This document shows, piece after piece, positions 31,337-43,027 of a stretch of 64,000 nucleotides of DNA. The notes beneath the pieces were generated by a model. That model saw only the letters and a program-made list of their open reading frames with translations. It did not search any database and was not told the DNA's origin. A program made the translations under genes and the position numbers. Within the stretch, counting starts at the first letter, position 1; each line of letters begins with the position of its first letter. This DNA is from Gigaspora margarita (lineage: Eukaryota > Glomeromycota > Glomeromycetes > Diversisporales > Gigasporaceae), in contig WTPW01001228.1 in NCBI GenBank assembly GCA_009809945.1, positions 115,028 through 179,027 of the forward strand, written 5' to 3'.

Positions 31337-32062
31337 TCATTTCTCTTTGTTGTCATCTAACAAAACTTTCTTAAAACCCCTAATGTCCAAAATAAACCTT
31401 GATTCATCTATCAAAACTGACCATGCTGTTTTAAGTGCTTGCACCTCCGTTTCTTGCCAAAGCTCCTCTAGCAAACTACAACGTGTTAAGTGGCTAATGT
31501 TCTCCTTAACCTCTTCTGTACACATAATACAATTTGGGGATGCGTATAACCAAGGTTTACGTGTATGCAATTCTTCTAGCGTTGGGAGAAGTTGAAAAAT
31601 ACCCTTAATACATGAGACAAGCGTGAAACTGTTATTCATTGATCTGCATCTTGCACCTCCTAATTCTTTGAGTCTTCCCCATCTGAACGACCAATTCAGC
31701 TCATCTTCATTAAGACCCCAAGTTTTAGTAGGACTCCTTTTTGAAACAAGGCATTTTCCTTCATGAAACCTTCTCTTAAGTTGCATAATAAACTTCCGTG
31801 GGCAGTCTTCAACAAACTTTCCATTCCAAAATAATGATACATTCCATCGTGTGTTAGAACTGGGTGTTCATTTCCACTCCTCTTCAAGGTAAGCTGCCTC
31901 CTTCGCAAGTTTATCGGCCCTTTCATTCCAAAGTAAACCACTATGAGCTTTCACTTTGATTAGGTCTAGGACAATTCCTTTAGCTTGAATTACTTCTACA
32001 ATCTTGTCCAAAGTTGATCTGTTCTTTAACTTAAGCAGTTTTTTGAAGCTCTGTGATTTCAA
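31337..32062 (-). pseudogene. LINE ORF2: RNase H end and C-terminal zinc motif
   Basis: 31868-32062 carries IKVKAHSGLLWNERADKLAK, the last RNase H motif (H, N and D conserved). After a frame change, 31337-31786 ends with PNCIMCTEEVKENISHLTRC, a CxxC-H-C cluster typical of LINE C-termini and probably involved in template RNA or DNA binding. At least two frame changes separate the parts, so no full protein is made. Confidence 0.75.
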
Positions 32063-32113
32063 AACTTTCTCGATACCTCTAATTGCAGATGAACTATCTG
32101 TTTTAATTGTAAC

Positions 32114-32518
32114 TCATGCATGTGACCTGGTTACTAACAACGAACANAAAATTGCAACTAATTCTGGTCTTGTCGATNACGGCCAGTCAACTACTCTAAC
32201 TTTTCTGAATGAAACTACCAACTTTTCCTCCCTATCAAGCTGTACCCAGGCAGAACTCATCCTGTCTTCCAAACCTGCCTTCTCCTTGTACCATGAACCA
32301 TCTGTATAAAATATATAATCTCCTCTATCCTCCTCAATATTCTTTATTACCAAATCCTTTAGTAACTCAACAATTCTACTACCTAAACCTTGCTTCTCAA
32401 TCACCTCCAACTCAAGCGGCCTAATCTCTACAGTCTTCATAGCTTCTTCTGTAAAAATTTGATCTCTTGGTATACTAACTGAAAAACAACCGTTGTAATA
32501 ACTTACTGGAAACGTCAA
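32114..32518 (-). pseudogene. LINE ORF2: RNase H N-terminal half
   Basis: It contains YIFYTDGSW (first catalytic Asp) and STRPELVAI (catalytic Glu), the expected order for RNase H1-type domains, which remove the RNA strand after reverse transcription. Two N positions (32147, 32178) make the frame near the C-terminus uncertain. It continues, out of frame, into the HSG motif at 31868-32062. Confidence 0.75.
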
Positions 32519-32521
32519 ATG

Positions 32522-33292
32522 CTAACAGTTTTCTTTTCTAAAAACTTCACTTATTGATTTTACATGTTCACTTTGGTTTACTACAAACTGACAGTCATTT
32601 TCTTTTCCTTTACTATTTAGCTGACATCCTCTACATCTTTTGATCCTAACTGACCCTTTTTCCTCATGTACTTCTAACCAATGATCTACTACCGTCTTGC
32701 ACTTCAACTTTTTGTCTACTCGGCCTAACAAAATCTGGTCCAGATTCTTCTTCTTAATGATCACCCAGTCTTTGAACCTTTTGTCATCTTGCAATTTCTC
32801 CAGTTGCGGTAGTGAAGCTACATAATTTTCTACCTCNAGCATGTATTCTTTCTTAAGTTTCCTAGAATTCGAACTTCTTAAAACTTCTTCTTCAAGTCTA
32901 GAAAACCAACGTAGCACCTTCCCCTTCATACTTCTTCCTCTTGAAACTTTGATCTGTCTCCACGTCATTAATTCACTTCCAGTTGAGTTCAAAATTTGAT
33001 TTAAACCAACAATCTCTAAATCAATTCTTGCTTTCACTGATTGTTTCACCAACTTTTCTTTAAGCAAATCCATAAGTAACCAATTCTCTTTAACTCTTTC
33101 CTCCTGGCAAATCCTTACTTCAAATTTCAAATTTATTGCTTTGCACTTCTCTATTACGTTACATGTCAAGTTCTCTCTCCTTAGCTTAACAAACTCACTA
33201 CTAAACTGAGTGCTCTGCATGTGCTTCAAAATACCAGCTTTGATAGCACCCTGTTTTATTCTTATTTCTGCAAAGATGCCTACTGTTTGCAA
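32522..33292 (-). pseudogene. LINE ORF2: linker between reverse transcriptase and RNase H
   Basis: 256 residues, highly charged, with a cysteine cluster near the end (CRGCQLNSKGKENDC). I recognise no catalytic motif. Position and orientation make it the RT thumb/connection region. One N at 32837. Confidence 0.5.
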
Positions 33293-33701
33293 CTATTTAA
33301 TCTCTTTAGTACACTTGTTGCTTGCTTGGTTATAAGTGTACTTGCTAAAGATTTGAAATCCAGAACACCTCTATGAAAAAGAAGATCATTTGGAGTAGTT
33401 TGCGCAAGCTCTAGCCTTCTTTTGTATAACCGAATTAATAGTTGGTAAATAAAATCCAACTCCTTCTCTGAGAATGTTGCAGTCTGTAAAATATACTCTA
33501 ACTTTGGAAGGAGAACCTGATTATTTATATAACTAAGTTGGCTAGCTATGAATCATCTTTTTCTAGCACATGTACGAAAGTTCCAACTATACTTCTAGCT
33601 ATTCGTTTAATATTTACTAACTCTTTGGATATAGATAAGTAGACGCCCAAAAATTTCACATCACAGAGTTTTTTTTCCGCAACCAGTTTGGCCTTACAGA
33701 A

Positions 33702-35452
33702 TCAAATGTTCTTATCTTGATCTAAAAGTCCTGAGTTCAAAACCACAAGCTTAGATTTGCTACTATTTATTTCAATATCATTAATATAAAAGAACTGTTC
33801 TGCAATTTCAATTGTTCTTTCTATCTGTTCCTTCGAAGTAGCAATCCATGTGGTATCATCCGCATACGCCAAGACTGCCTGACGTATACTTGAAGAACTT
33901 TCTACAATTCCATTTGCATTAAGGTTACTTACTTGTGCTATAAAACCTAGATTCTTATCCCTTTGCACTCTTTCTAGCAAAGGATTGTAAAAAATCTGCC
34001 AGACCAGAAGGGAAATCACCTCCCCTGATCGATTCCATCCTCTGCCGTAAATTCTTTCATAAGACCATAGCTCGTAATTACTCTCATGCGTCTATTTTTA
34101 TACAGATTGATAATAAACTTTATCAAAATTTGTGGAATTTTGATCCTTTGTAGTGCTTTTTCTAACATTAAAAGGCTAACGGAGTCGAAAGCCTTTCTCA
34201 TATCCTGAAAAAAGAGCCATAATTCCTTGTTCTTCTTTTGGGCCTCTTCTAACAGTACATTTAATATGTGAATCAGCTCCTCTGTTGAGTCTTCTGGAAA
34301 ACTGGTGAAATTTGGGCCTTGAAGAATATTTTTCTCAATACAAACTTTGCTTAACCTTTTGGTTATAACCCTAGTAACACATTTGCGAAATGCTTCTAAT
34401 AATGCAATTGGTCTAACCCTTCTGAGGTCAAACCCCCAATCTTCACCTTTGGGTATCGTATATATTTGTGCCACTTTCCACTTGTCCGGAATGCAGCCCC
34501 TTATCAAACAAAGATTCGCAAAGTTCTTAAAAATAATCTTAACTTTATGGTTTGCCTGCTTAATTAGCTCATACATTACATTAGAAATTTCTGGAGCTGT
34601 TTTCAGTTTTACCTCATTGAGCATTAACATCCATTCTTCTACATCTATTGGAGATAAAACTGGGTTGTACCATTCCTCTTTGACCCTACTTAAAGGCTGG
34701 TACACACTCTTCCAATCCTCGCTTAACTGGTCCCAATGAGGGTTTCTCTTCCTAAATTGCTTTTTAAAATGCTCTTCCATTTCTGCCAGAGCTTCCTCTG
34801 GTTCAACAACTAATTTAAAGCAATCCTCCTCTTCTACTAATATTCTATCTAATGCTACTTTGCTACAGGGCTTTTCCAAAATACTTGTTAACATCCGCTT
34901 ATGTTCATCTACTATCATCTCACACCTCCTATTCACATATGCTTTTATCTCCTTCTCTTTCTGCAATTGATTTTCACTAATAATCTTACTTTCAATTGCT
35001 TTCCACCAAAGAACCACTTTATCTAACCAATTTTCCATATCAGTCACATTGACTTCGTCGATACTTGTACTCGCTCTTGCATTAATACTTCTAATTTTAC
35101 AATTCCAGCCTCGAACTGTGTGTGAACTCATACCATTGTCTCTACTTTTCCTAATACTACTAATCAAATACCCTAAATCTTTTGCTGTTTTCTGAAATGT
35201 TGCTTCTTTGAGTTCGATCTTCCTTTCTTTTCTAATTCCCACCTTCCGCTTTGGTAGTGACTCCTCTGCTGCCTTCCAAATTGAAGACTCTATTATATTC
35301 CAAACTTGTTCTAAGTTTATATCATGCTCATGTACAGATTGATTTAAATTCTCTCTATCTTCCTTCATGAGATGTTTGGGAACTCTTGTTTTTAACTTGT
35401 TCCACAATAGTGCCTGGTAGCTTTCCCAATCCTCCTGCTTTGCACTATCCAA
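33702..35452 (-). pseudogene. LINE ORF2: reverse transcriptase, frameshifted
   Basis: The 478-residue frame 34016-35452 contains IPKGEDWGFDLRRVRPIALL (motif 1-2 region) and LWLFFQDMRKAFDSV (motif A with its catalytic Asp), and ends at GIDQGR, the start of motif B. The reading then shifts into 33702-34019, which resumes with EVISLLVWQIFYNPLL and holds AVLAYADDTTWIA (motif C, catalytic Asp pair) and the motif D region. A single frameshift within motif B thus inactivates an otherwise recognisable enzyme. It would have copied LINE RNA at nicked target DNA. Confidence 0.88.
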
Positions 35453-35455
35453 CTT

Positions 35456-36306
35456 TCACACTGTTCTTTCTGTTTTCTGAGTTCCCAATATATCTCCTCT
35501 ACAAAAATTGGTTTGTTTCAGGAACCAAACAACCAGAGGCAAGTTATGGTCACTACCCGTAACTGTTTCCATTTTTTGAATATCTGCTTTATTTAATCTT
35601 TTTATCGTAGCTTCTGAGACCCATATTTGGTCAATACATGACTTTGTATGTCCATTACTCCAGGTATATTTCCTACTATGAGGGTTTAATTTTCTAAAAG
35701 CATCACAAAATTGCATTTTTTCTAGCCATGTAAAGAGAGCGAATTTTTTGTTGATATTCATTTGCGGAAATTTATCTAAGGACTTATCTGGTATATGATT
35801 GAAATCTCCCATTAAAATGATATACCAAGTTTCATTATGCATTTTGATTACTTCCTTGATTTTCTTGGCAACTATCTTTATATTTTCTCATCATTTGGGG
35901 GTAGGTATGCTGTTATTACTAGTAACTTGCATCTCTTAAAAAAGAACTTAGCCCACATTCAATACTTGTTGTATCTTTCTATTCTACCCAGGTGTTTCTC
36001 AATATCTTTACTAACAAGTAGACCTATACCAGAACCTTTATACTTATCTGGTGCTGCACTCGACCAAAAACTACTAAAGTCCCTTAAATTTTTAGCCAAA
36101 AATTTTGCTTCCCTTTCCTTTAAGTTCGTTTCTGCAATTCCAAGCAAATCTATCTTTTCATTTGCTGCCCATGAAAACAAAAATTCTAACCTATGTCCCT
36201 GTGTTTTAAGACCATTAATGTTATGAAACCCACATCCAATGTTCTTTACTCCCATCACCTTCTTTTGTACGATACTACTACTACTTTTAGGTACCGCACT
36301 ATTCAC
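35456..36306 (-). pseudogene. LINE ORF2: endonuclease (EEP/APE type), frameshifted
   Basis: 36306 downward reads GCGFHNINGLKTQGHRLEFL, IDLLGIAETNL (metal-binding Glu) and GSGIGLLVS. After a frame break, 35842 downward gives YIILMGDFNHIPD, YTWSNGHTKSCIDQIWVS and GSDHNLPLVV, the catalytic Asp/His signatures of exonuclease-endonuclease-phosphatase domains. It would nick target DNA to prime reverse transcription. Confidence 0.85.
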
Positions 36307-36380
36307 ATATACAACTGGGGTGCCTGTTAGGAGCGCTGTGGGCTTCTCACCTCTTTCTGTCTTCCCTCGATTCTATCAAG

Positions 36381-37531
36381 TCACCTTAATATCTCCTCTA
36401 GGATAGTACTTCCTTCAAATGCCTCTTTTTGTCTTGTTAGGAAGGGAGTTTTACTCATGTTGCTTTTATTCATGTGACTTTCTGTCTTAAAATAATTTTG
36501 TTGGCCAAGTGACTTATTCATAATGAGCATTCGATCCTCTCTTTTTTTACCTTTAGAATTACTACTTTCACTTTCTTCCATATGCTCAACCCTATATCTC
36601 TCTTTAGAATTTAACTTGGATTCAGACCGTACTTTGAACTTCTCTGCCTTTGTCATTCTCACTAGATCTTTTATGAGTGACCAGGACCCCGAAATATACA
36701 TAGATAGGTCAGGTTAATTATAGGGTTACTAAAAAAGGAAAGATCAGTAGAAAAACTTCAAAAATAAGCAAAAATTACTATAAATAGAAAAGATCTGCAT
36801 AAAAAACCTCAAAAATAAGCAAATTCATACCTGACCTATCTATGTATATTTCGGGGTCCTAGTGACCACTCTAGTTTCGTATTATAATAGAAAACTTGCT
36901 CTGTCTGACTTTTTAAAAAATCCTCTTCATTGCCAAAGTAAATACTGGCTGTGCCTTGTTGATTCCAATTTCTATTTGATAAGATATAGACTGCTCTGGC
37001 ATTAACACCTTTTAACTGCTGAAGCAAAGCTGTCTCGACTGCTGTTGTGGGCACGTTTCTAACAATTGCCTTAAATTTATTTCTTTCCCACAAGGTATCC
37101 TTGTCAAATTTCCCTTGTGTTAGTCGAACCATTTTTCCATTTTCATAATGTATTCCCCATGAACTTTCTACGAACTCTTCTCTTCTAGCATTTTTTGGCC
37201 AGAGCTCTATGAAGGCCACTTTCGACCTTTTGCTTACTAAAAATTCTTTAACTATAACCTTTCCATAAAAACTTAAATTTCTTCTAATTTGTCCTGCTCT
37301 AGCTTCTAGAGGAAGATCCCATATTGTTACTTCCATTTTCCGTTTAGGAAACTTCTCATTTAAACTTTTCTGGGCAAAAAACTCTTTTATTTCAATCCTA
37401 GATGTTGTATCAAATTCTCTAGAGTTCTGCCTACTAATTTTTGGTTTTGTTAATGTTCTTGAAACTTTAATTTCTCTCTCGTCTCCTACTAATAATATGC
37501 TATTTCCAGAAGTTTCTTGTACATCTTGCAT
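36381..37531 (-). pseudogene. LINE ORF1-like protein with RRM-like folds, split by a MITE
   Basis: The part before the MITE (37531 to 36861) has two stretches resembling RNA-recognition folds: one around MEVTIWDLPLEARAGQIRRN and KVAFIELW, a second around FKAIVRNVPTTAV, with ARAVYILS and TASIYFGN. A 177-bp MITE interrupts it. Removing the MITE and one copy of its 8-bp duplication brings TKLEWSL into frame with the downstream IKDLVRMTKAEKF. The frame then runs to 36381. LINE ORF1 proteins coat the element RNA. Confidence 0.6.
36684..36860. mobile_element. hAT-type MITE with AGGACCCC end inserted in the LINE, 177 bp
   Basis: The inverted ends share GGACCCCGAAATATACATAG. The 8-bp duplication AGTGACCA is exact (36676-36683 and 36861-36868). 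The arms read on into AGATAGGTCAGGT. The terminus resembles the 16808-17103 and 39144-39319 elements. Confidence 0.82.
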
Positions 37532-37752
37532 CTTCGTTCTATCATGTGTTATACCTATATAACTTCCCAGTAATTCCTCTTCTGTAATGTCCAGTAGTTC
37601 TTCTTTAACTATATTTTCTGACTTTGTGCTTTTGTTCTGGCTTGCTTTTCTACTGGACCCTCTTTTTGGCTAGTACTAATTTCTGTTGTGAATTCTATCT
37701 TCTCTCTTTTTCTGTTACTTCTCACCATATTTCCAGTGATGTTTGATGGTGC

Positions 37753-38312
37753 TCATCTTGAGCTAAAAATGTCTTCTGTTTCCATGAGTGTGCTAGAATT
37801 TTCTACTGAAGGAGCCAAGTGTCCTGATATATCTATTTTATTCTTTGCTAAACTTTTTATTTCCATACTTTCTGTCTCTTCTATTTTTTCTCTATCACTT
37901 TCCTCATATATTTGTTTTGCGGCATTAGTTTTACTTTCACTTGCTGGATTTTCTAGCACCTTACTTTCTATCTCTTTTATACCATAATCAGTTGTTCCAC
38001 ATTCCGTCTCTAGCAGACATTTTTTCCTTAGCTGTAACTTCTCCTTACTGCTTTTGTCTCCCCCCTCTTCTTCTTGAATTCCTTCAGCTGCTTCTCCATA
38101 ATTTTACGGTAATTTTCAAAAAGATGTCTTATTATACATATTTCCTCTGCAGAGATTATTTGAATTGCTTGTGCAAACTCCATATCTACTATTTGTACTC
38201 TAGTACAATGCCTATTTAAATACTTTGTGCATTCATGCACACCAAGCCTTAGTGCTTGGCAGCCACCTTTTAGAAACCTGATTTTCCAGTCTGGGACCAG
38301 TTGGTTGTTCAT
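37753..38312 (-). pseudogene. LINE 5' reading-frame fragments
   Basis: 38028-38312 starts with ATG (MNNQLVPDWKIRFLKGGCQA) and 37753-37959 is a charged, glutamate-rich stretch. Both lie upstream of the RRM-like part in the same orientation and probably belonged to one ORF1, now shifted out of frame. No known domain recognised. Confidence 0.45.
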
Positions 38313-38920
38313 TGATTATCGGTAAATCTAGTTAATCTATTTGGGTTAGAAATTTCTCACGTTTACGTGACTGTTTGCTTTGTTTACTTTTCTAATCGAT
38401 TGTTTATTTGTTTATCTTGCTGTATCTGGATATGTTTGTTTACGCATCCTGCAATTGATCTGCACTACAGGGTTTCAACCGATCGCCACTTTTTGTCAAA
38501 TTTTTTCTAAAAATTTCTTTTAACACAGTTTATCTACTATTGTTTTGCCGATAGTTTGTTTTCACTCTAACAAACTATATCCCAAATCTAGTTCTCTTCC
38601 TTTTTACTTAGTGCTCTTTTGTATATTTTCTAATGCTTTTATAGCTTCAAAGTCTTATTTTATTTTTCGATGAATTTGGATTGAGGATCTACAGAAAGAG
38701 TTGTATAGAATTGAATGATAATATAAATTGATTACTATCAATATATTTAAACTAACCTATCTTTATAAATTATATTGCTCAAAAGTTTCTGCAATAACTG
38801 TAATCTAGTATGCATTGGTGAATTGACCAACTAATTCACATACTAGATGAAAGTCATAGTCTCTAAAATTATAAAACACTATTGGAATTGGTATCTTTCA
38901 TAGTTGAATTTGAAGCTTAA

Positions 38921-39520
38921 GGGTAGAGTATACCCCATGATAATCACATGCAAAATTAGCCAAGAAGATCACATGATTTGTGGGTAATAAACATCTTCCC
39001 CAGGATCGCTGTCACTTTTTCACTATCACGTGACTGTGCCAAAAAACTTCAAGTTCGTTTAAGTTAGGATTAGGTTCCTATAGGTCTTTTATGTAAATTT
39101 TAGAGAAATAAGCGATTTTTGAAAAAGCAAATGTTTTTTTGATAGGGCCCCTGAATACAGAGATATCACATTAATCGAACTCCATTGTATGGATTTAATT
39201 TTTGGCACTATTGAACATAAGTGTAATCTTGTACGGATTTAGATTTTTGTACTAATTAACATATGTGATATCTTCCTATTATCACTGCGGAGGTTCCAAT
39301 GAGTGTATTCAGGGGTCCTGTTTTGATCTTCCTGCTCGTGTAACGTTACATTAAAGCAAGACTTGCTATTGGTTTGCGCCACAAAAAATCACGTGATAGT
39401 GAAAATTTGACGGCGAAGTTGTAATAAACAAAATTTGCAGGTAATAACATGAAACTAACCAATTAAATCATGTGATTTACATGTGATTTACATGTGATCA
39501 ACACAAGGTATACTCTACTC
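38921..39520. mobile_element. TTAA-type MITE, ~600 bp, with a nested MITE
   Basis: GGGTAGAGTATACC at the left (after TTAA at 38917-38920) and GGTATACTCTACTC at the right; the right TTAA has decayed to TAAA. The arms share CACGTGA and CACAAAAAAT words with the foldback at 19.4 kb. The insertion at 39144-39319 lies inside. Confidence 0.7.
39144..39319. mobile_element. hAT-type MITE with AGGRCCCC ends, 176 bp
   Basis: AGGGCCCCTGAATACA and TGTATTCAGGGGTCCT are inverted. The flanking 8-mers TTTTTGAT and GTTTTGAT match at 7 of 8 positions. Confidence 0.75.
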
Positions 39521-40287
39521 TAAAGATTACAATCATTATGTGCTGAACTTCAATACTTGCCTGTAATATGATTGTGATCCCAGACCTTATTATATTTCTG
39601 TTTTTCTTTATATAACTAACTCACTTATTATTTTATGTTTTCTATAACTTTTTTTATGCTTATCTATATTATTAAAGTAAACTTAACTTTTTATAGCATT
39701 TATTTCATTATTTAAAACCTGTATTTTAGTATTTATTTGATTAATTTTTTATATCCAATATTTTGTAGATTTATTGAACTTTTACTATGCATTTTGGTAT
39801 TTTGAACTATTTTTATTATCTCTAATATTATTATTTATTGCTAAGAACTTATTAATTTGAACAAGTTCTTTATCTATTTTTTGAACAAATACTTGGGTTG
39901 CATTTGGTCCATGATATTAAAAGATCCTATACTTTACTAGTATCATTCTAATGAACTATATAACAAAAGCTACTGAGTATCTTTTTATCAAGTTTTGTGT
40001 GTTTCCTACTATATGATTTATAACATTTTTTATTTTTGATCTAAAATCTGAATATGCTATACAAGAAGCAAATATCATCCTTGTATAGTATTTGAATTTT
40101 TTGATCTATTAATATCTTTTTTGGGCAAGGTTGCTTTGAATAGCTTCTTCTAATCTATGATGATGATCTAAATAATAATATTGTATTTTCTCTGATGAGA
40201 AACTTTGAGTACATCTATAGCACATATATTTTTATTTTCATTTTTACTATTTTTGAATACTAAATCATCTAGATTTTTAAATCATAA
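39521..40287. other. AT-rich intergenic DNA, nothing recognised
   Basis: No reading frame above background and no repeat noticed. Confidence 0.35.
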
Positions 40288-40621
40288 CGTGACATGTTTC
40301 AATTTTTCAAATGGCTATAACTTCTTATCTAAGAGGTTTTAAAAAAATCTGACCGGCAGCCTTATAAACTATATTAGCTCTGCATATATATCAATATCTT
40401 TTCAAAATCTCATCACTGTAAGAAGTTTTAGCATTTTGAAAATTGAAATTTTATATAAATTTCAATTTTCAAAATGCTAAGACTTCTTACAGTGATAAGA
40501 TTTTGAAAAGATATTTGACTATATGTAGAGTTGATATGGCTTTATAAAGTTACTAGTCAGATGTTTTTAAAACCCCTTAGATAAGAAGTTATAGCCATTT
40601 GAAAAATTGAAACACGTCACG
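40288..40621. repeat. Near-perfect 334-bp palindrome
   Basis: CATGTTTCAATTTTTCAAATGGC at the left and GCCATTTGAAAAATTGAAAC at the right pair inward through ATAACTTCTTATCTAAG and CTTACAGTGATRAGATTTTG to a centre at about 40455 (ATTTTATATAAAT). There is hardly any loop. Confidence 0.8.
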
Positions 40622-41309
40622 TGATTGTCAACTTTAGATGACTTGCACTATAGCAATTACAGGTTTTGAATTAGCAGTTTTCTTATTCTATTTCTATATA
40701 TTAATTGAAATATCTGGATTTTGTGCAACAATTAATCCCATCATACCACACTATGCTTTAGATCAATTTGGGTAATTGATTCATCTTATCAATTAATCAA
40801 ACTATTTATCAATTTAAATAATCGCCTATCACTTGTTATCATCCATTAACATACTCTGCATTCCTTAACTGTTTAATTAAACTTAAATACTCCTTTCCTC
40901 ACCTACTTTCAGCAGTTGTAACTTTCCATAATCCTCTCTCCTGTGCTTACACTCCCTTCAGTTAACTATCGCTGGCCAAAAATTGGCTTCCCACACTGAT
41001 GTTCTCCCAACTTTGATAGTAACAATGGTAAGGAATAAAAATACATTTTATTGGGAATAATATAATGTAGTTTTTATTTTTTTTTTTTTGTGATTATAAT
41101 TGATGTAATAAATGATTTGAGCGAAAATTTTGTCAGAACAGACAATATAATCATTAAAAACATGGATTTAATTGAGAGAACAATATGTATGTATGGCCTA
41201 ATTATTCGAATTTCGCATGCGTAATGGGAAATATGAACTTGTAATTTTGAAAATAGAACTCTGTCCAGAGAAATTCAAACTCAGATTACATAACTTTTTT
41301 TAAGGGTAT
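40622..41309. other. Intergenic DNA, nothing recognised
   Basis: AT-rich with a few GC-richer words. No gene or repeat noted. Confidence 0.35.
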
Positions 41310-41945
41310 GCTAGGGTGGTTAATTCATTTTATTTCACAGACAGTCATTTTACCGACAAAGTAATTCTGGCCATTGTCGTTTCAGTCAGGTTTAAAATTA
41401 AAATTAAGGTTAGTGTAATTTTTTATGAAACGTATGGGCCAAAATGTACAGTCGTAAAATTGTGATTATTAAAATTATTATAAAATTAAATAAAAATTGG
41501 TAAGTAACTGATAAGCAACTCACAAGGAGTATCACTTTTAATCTCAATAGTCATGCTAAATCTTGTGTATAATTGGTTTAAAAATTTTTATTCATAATAA
41601 AAACTGCGGAAATTAGACATTTTGGCCCATACGTTTGTCGATGAAATAATTGTTGGTAAGATAAACTTGTCAGTGAATTAATTAAGTCAGACCCCATCTC
41701 ACCAACAATCAATTTACTGACAACTTAGTTCACCAACAATCAATTCACCAACAGCATTTCACTAACAAATTGTCTTTGCCATTTCCGTTGGGGTCAGGTT
41801 TAGAATTTGAATTAAAGATTAGTGCAATTTTTAAAAAAAAGTTTATCAGTAAAATGATTATCGGTAAAACAAGTGTCAGTGAATTGATTTTTGGTAAAAT
41901 TAGATGTTGATAAACTGATTGTAGTGAAATGAACCTGACCCTTAT
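41310..41945. repeat. Foldback element built of TCATTTCACNGACA words, copy 1
   Basis: Words such as TCATTTTACCGACA and GTAAAATGATTATCGGTA recur in both orientations along the arms, with a core CCATTGTCGTTTCAGTCAGG / AAATTAAGGTTAGTG. The core is repeated at 41785-41830. A nested inverted repeat lies at 41430-41633. Confidence 0.6.
41430..41633. mobile_element. Nested MITE with CGTATGGGCCAAAATGT ends
   Basis: CGTATGGGCCAAAATGTACA and TAGACATTTTGGCCCATACG are inverted. The interior is AT-rich. The target duplication is not clear. Confidence 0.6.
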
Positions 41946-43027
41946 TACAAATTAAAATTATAAATTATAAATAATAATTTGTTTGTGATTCTATTAATTA
42001 TTGTTTAAAGCTAATCTAGTGTTAAACTTATATAATTTTTAAGCTTTAAATCAAATAAAAATAAATAAATTTCTTAAAAAAAAATCAAAATTTTACTATA
42101 GCCATATAACAGATAACAAAATAATTAGAAGCTTTGATTAAATAATATTATACGATGCCATTAACTATACAAACATGATTTGATTGGCAAGGATTATATG
42201 TTAGCATATTCATGAGAATATTATAACCTTTAACATTCTAACCTCATGTAAAGTTTATATGTAATTTAGATACTCCTGAGTATTAAGAAAAAAATTCTAT
42301 TTATTTTAATATTTTTTAAGTGAAAAAAACTTTTAAAATTTTTGGTTGGAGCTGAGGAGAGAAAAGTGGAAGTCTTTCAATCCTTACTCTACTGAATTTT
42401 AAGAATGTCCGACTCCCGCCTCGCTTGACCCAAATTTTAGGTTCGATAACCTGAATTGAACCTAAATTAGGTTCAACGTTTTGTTACCAACTTCTTGGTT
42501 AAAAATATAGTAACCGACTTTTTAATAGAACATATTAACTGACTTTTAATAAAAAGAATAGTTTATCGGTTGGAAATAATTTATATTATATATATGCATC
42601 ATATATAAGCATATATATAGTTAGTTAAAATGTGAAAGCAAATAAGAACCTACATGTTCGAACAAATAAATGAAATTAAAAGAAATGAAAAGTTTAGTGA
42701 CTGATAAACAGCAGTTCGATTACTGAAAAAGTGAATCAGAAAGCGGCAAGCACGTTGCAAACGTAAGTTAACATTAATAAAGCGAAAGAGAACATAAATC
42801 AATATGAACGGACAAATCAAATAAATAGTCCAAATAAAAGTATGATTTTTAGATTGAATTTTCATTAAAATACAGCAAACCTTCCTCAAAAACTTATAAA
42901 GAGGTTTTTCTATATATTTATAATAGTTGGTTTTAAAATATATGTGATTATAAAGAGAATTTTTATATGATATGCTTATATAAAGGGTGACTATAGGGAG
43001 TTTCTCTGTAGTAAAGTTTAACATGTA
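41946..43027. other. AT-rich intergenic DNA
   Basis: A 124-codon minus-strand frame (42650-43024) is present, but its composition follows the AT richness and I see no domain. CTATAGGGAGTTTCTCTGTAGTA at about 42990 resembles a Tc1/mariner/pogo-type terminus without a clear partner. Confidence 0.3.

Larger units (their letters stand above)
30692..38716 (-). mobile_element. Full-length but decayed LINE retrotransposon, ~8.0 kb
   Basis: The poly-A end (poly-T at 30691-30705) and the 5' end at 38716 are flanked by an exact 13-bp duplication GATAATATAAATT (30679-30691 and 38717-38729), so the insertion is complete. From 5' to 3' on the minus strand it has a ~400-base leader, an ORF1 region (36.4-38.3 kb), an apurinic-type endonuclease, a reverse transcriptase, a linker, an RNase H and a C-terminal zinc motif, then a ~0.6 kb 3' region. 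The endonuclease plus RNase H set is that of the I/Tad-like LINE groups. The frames are broken at many points, there are single N positions (32147, 32178, 32837), and a MITE is inserted at 36684. Confidence 0.88.

Noticed and set aside
34347..34739. 130-codon plus-strand frame
   Set aside because: It is the antisense shadow of the LINE reverse transcriptase.
42650..43024. 124-codon minus-strand frame with hydrophobic stretches
   Set aside because: ATG start, but the residues follow the AT-rich composition (I, Y, F, L, N); no domain, and a transposon-end-like sequence lies within it.
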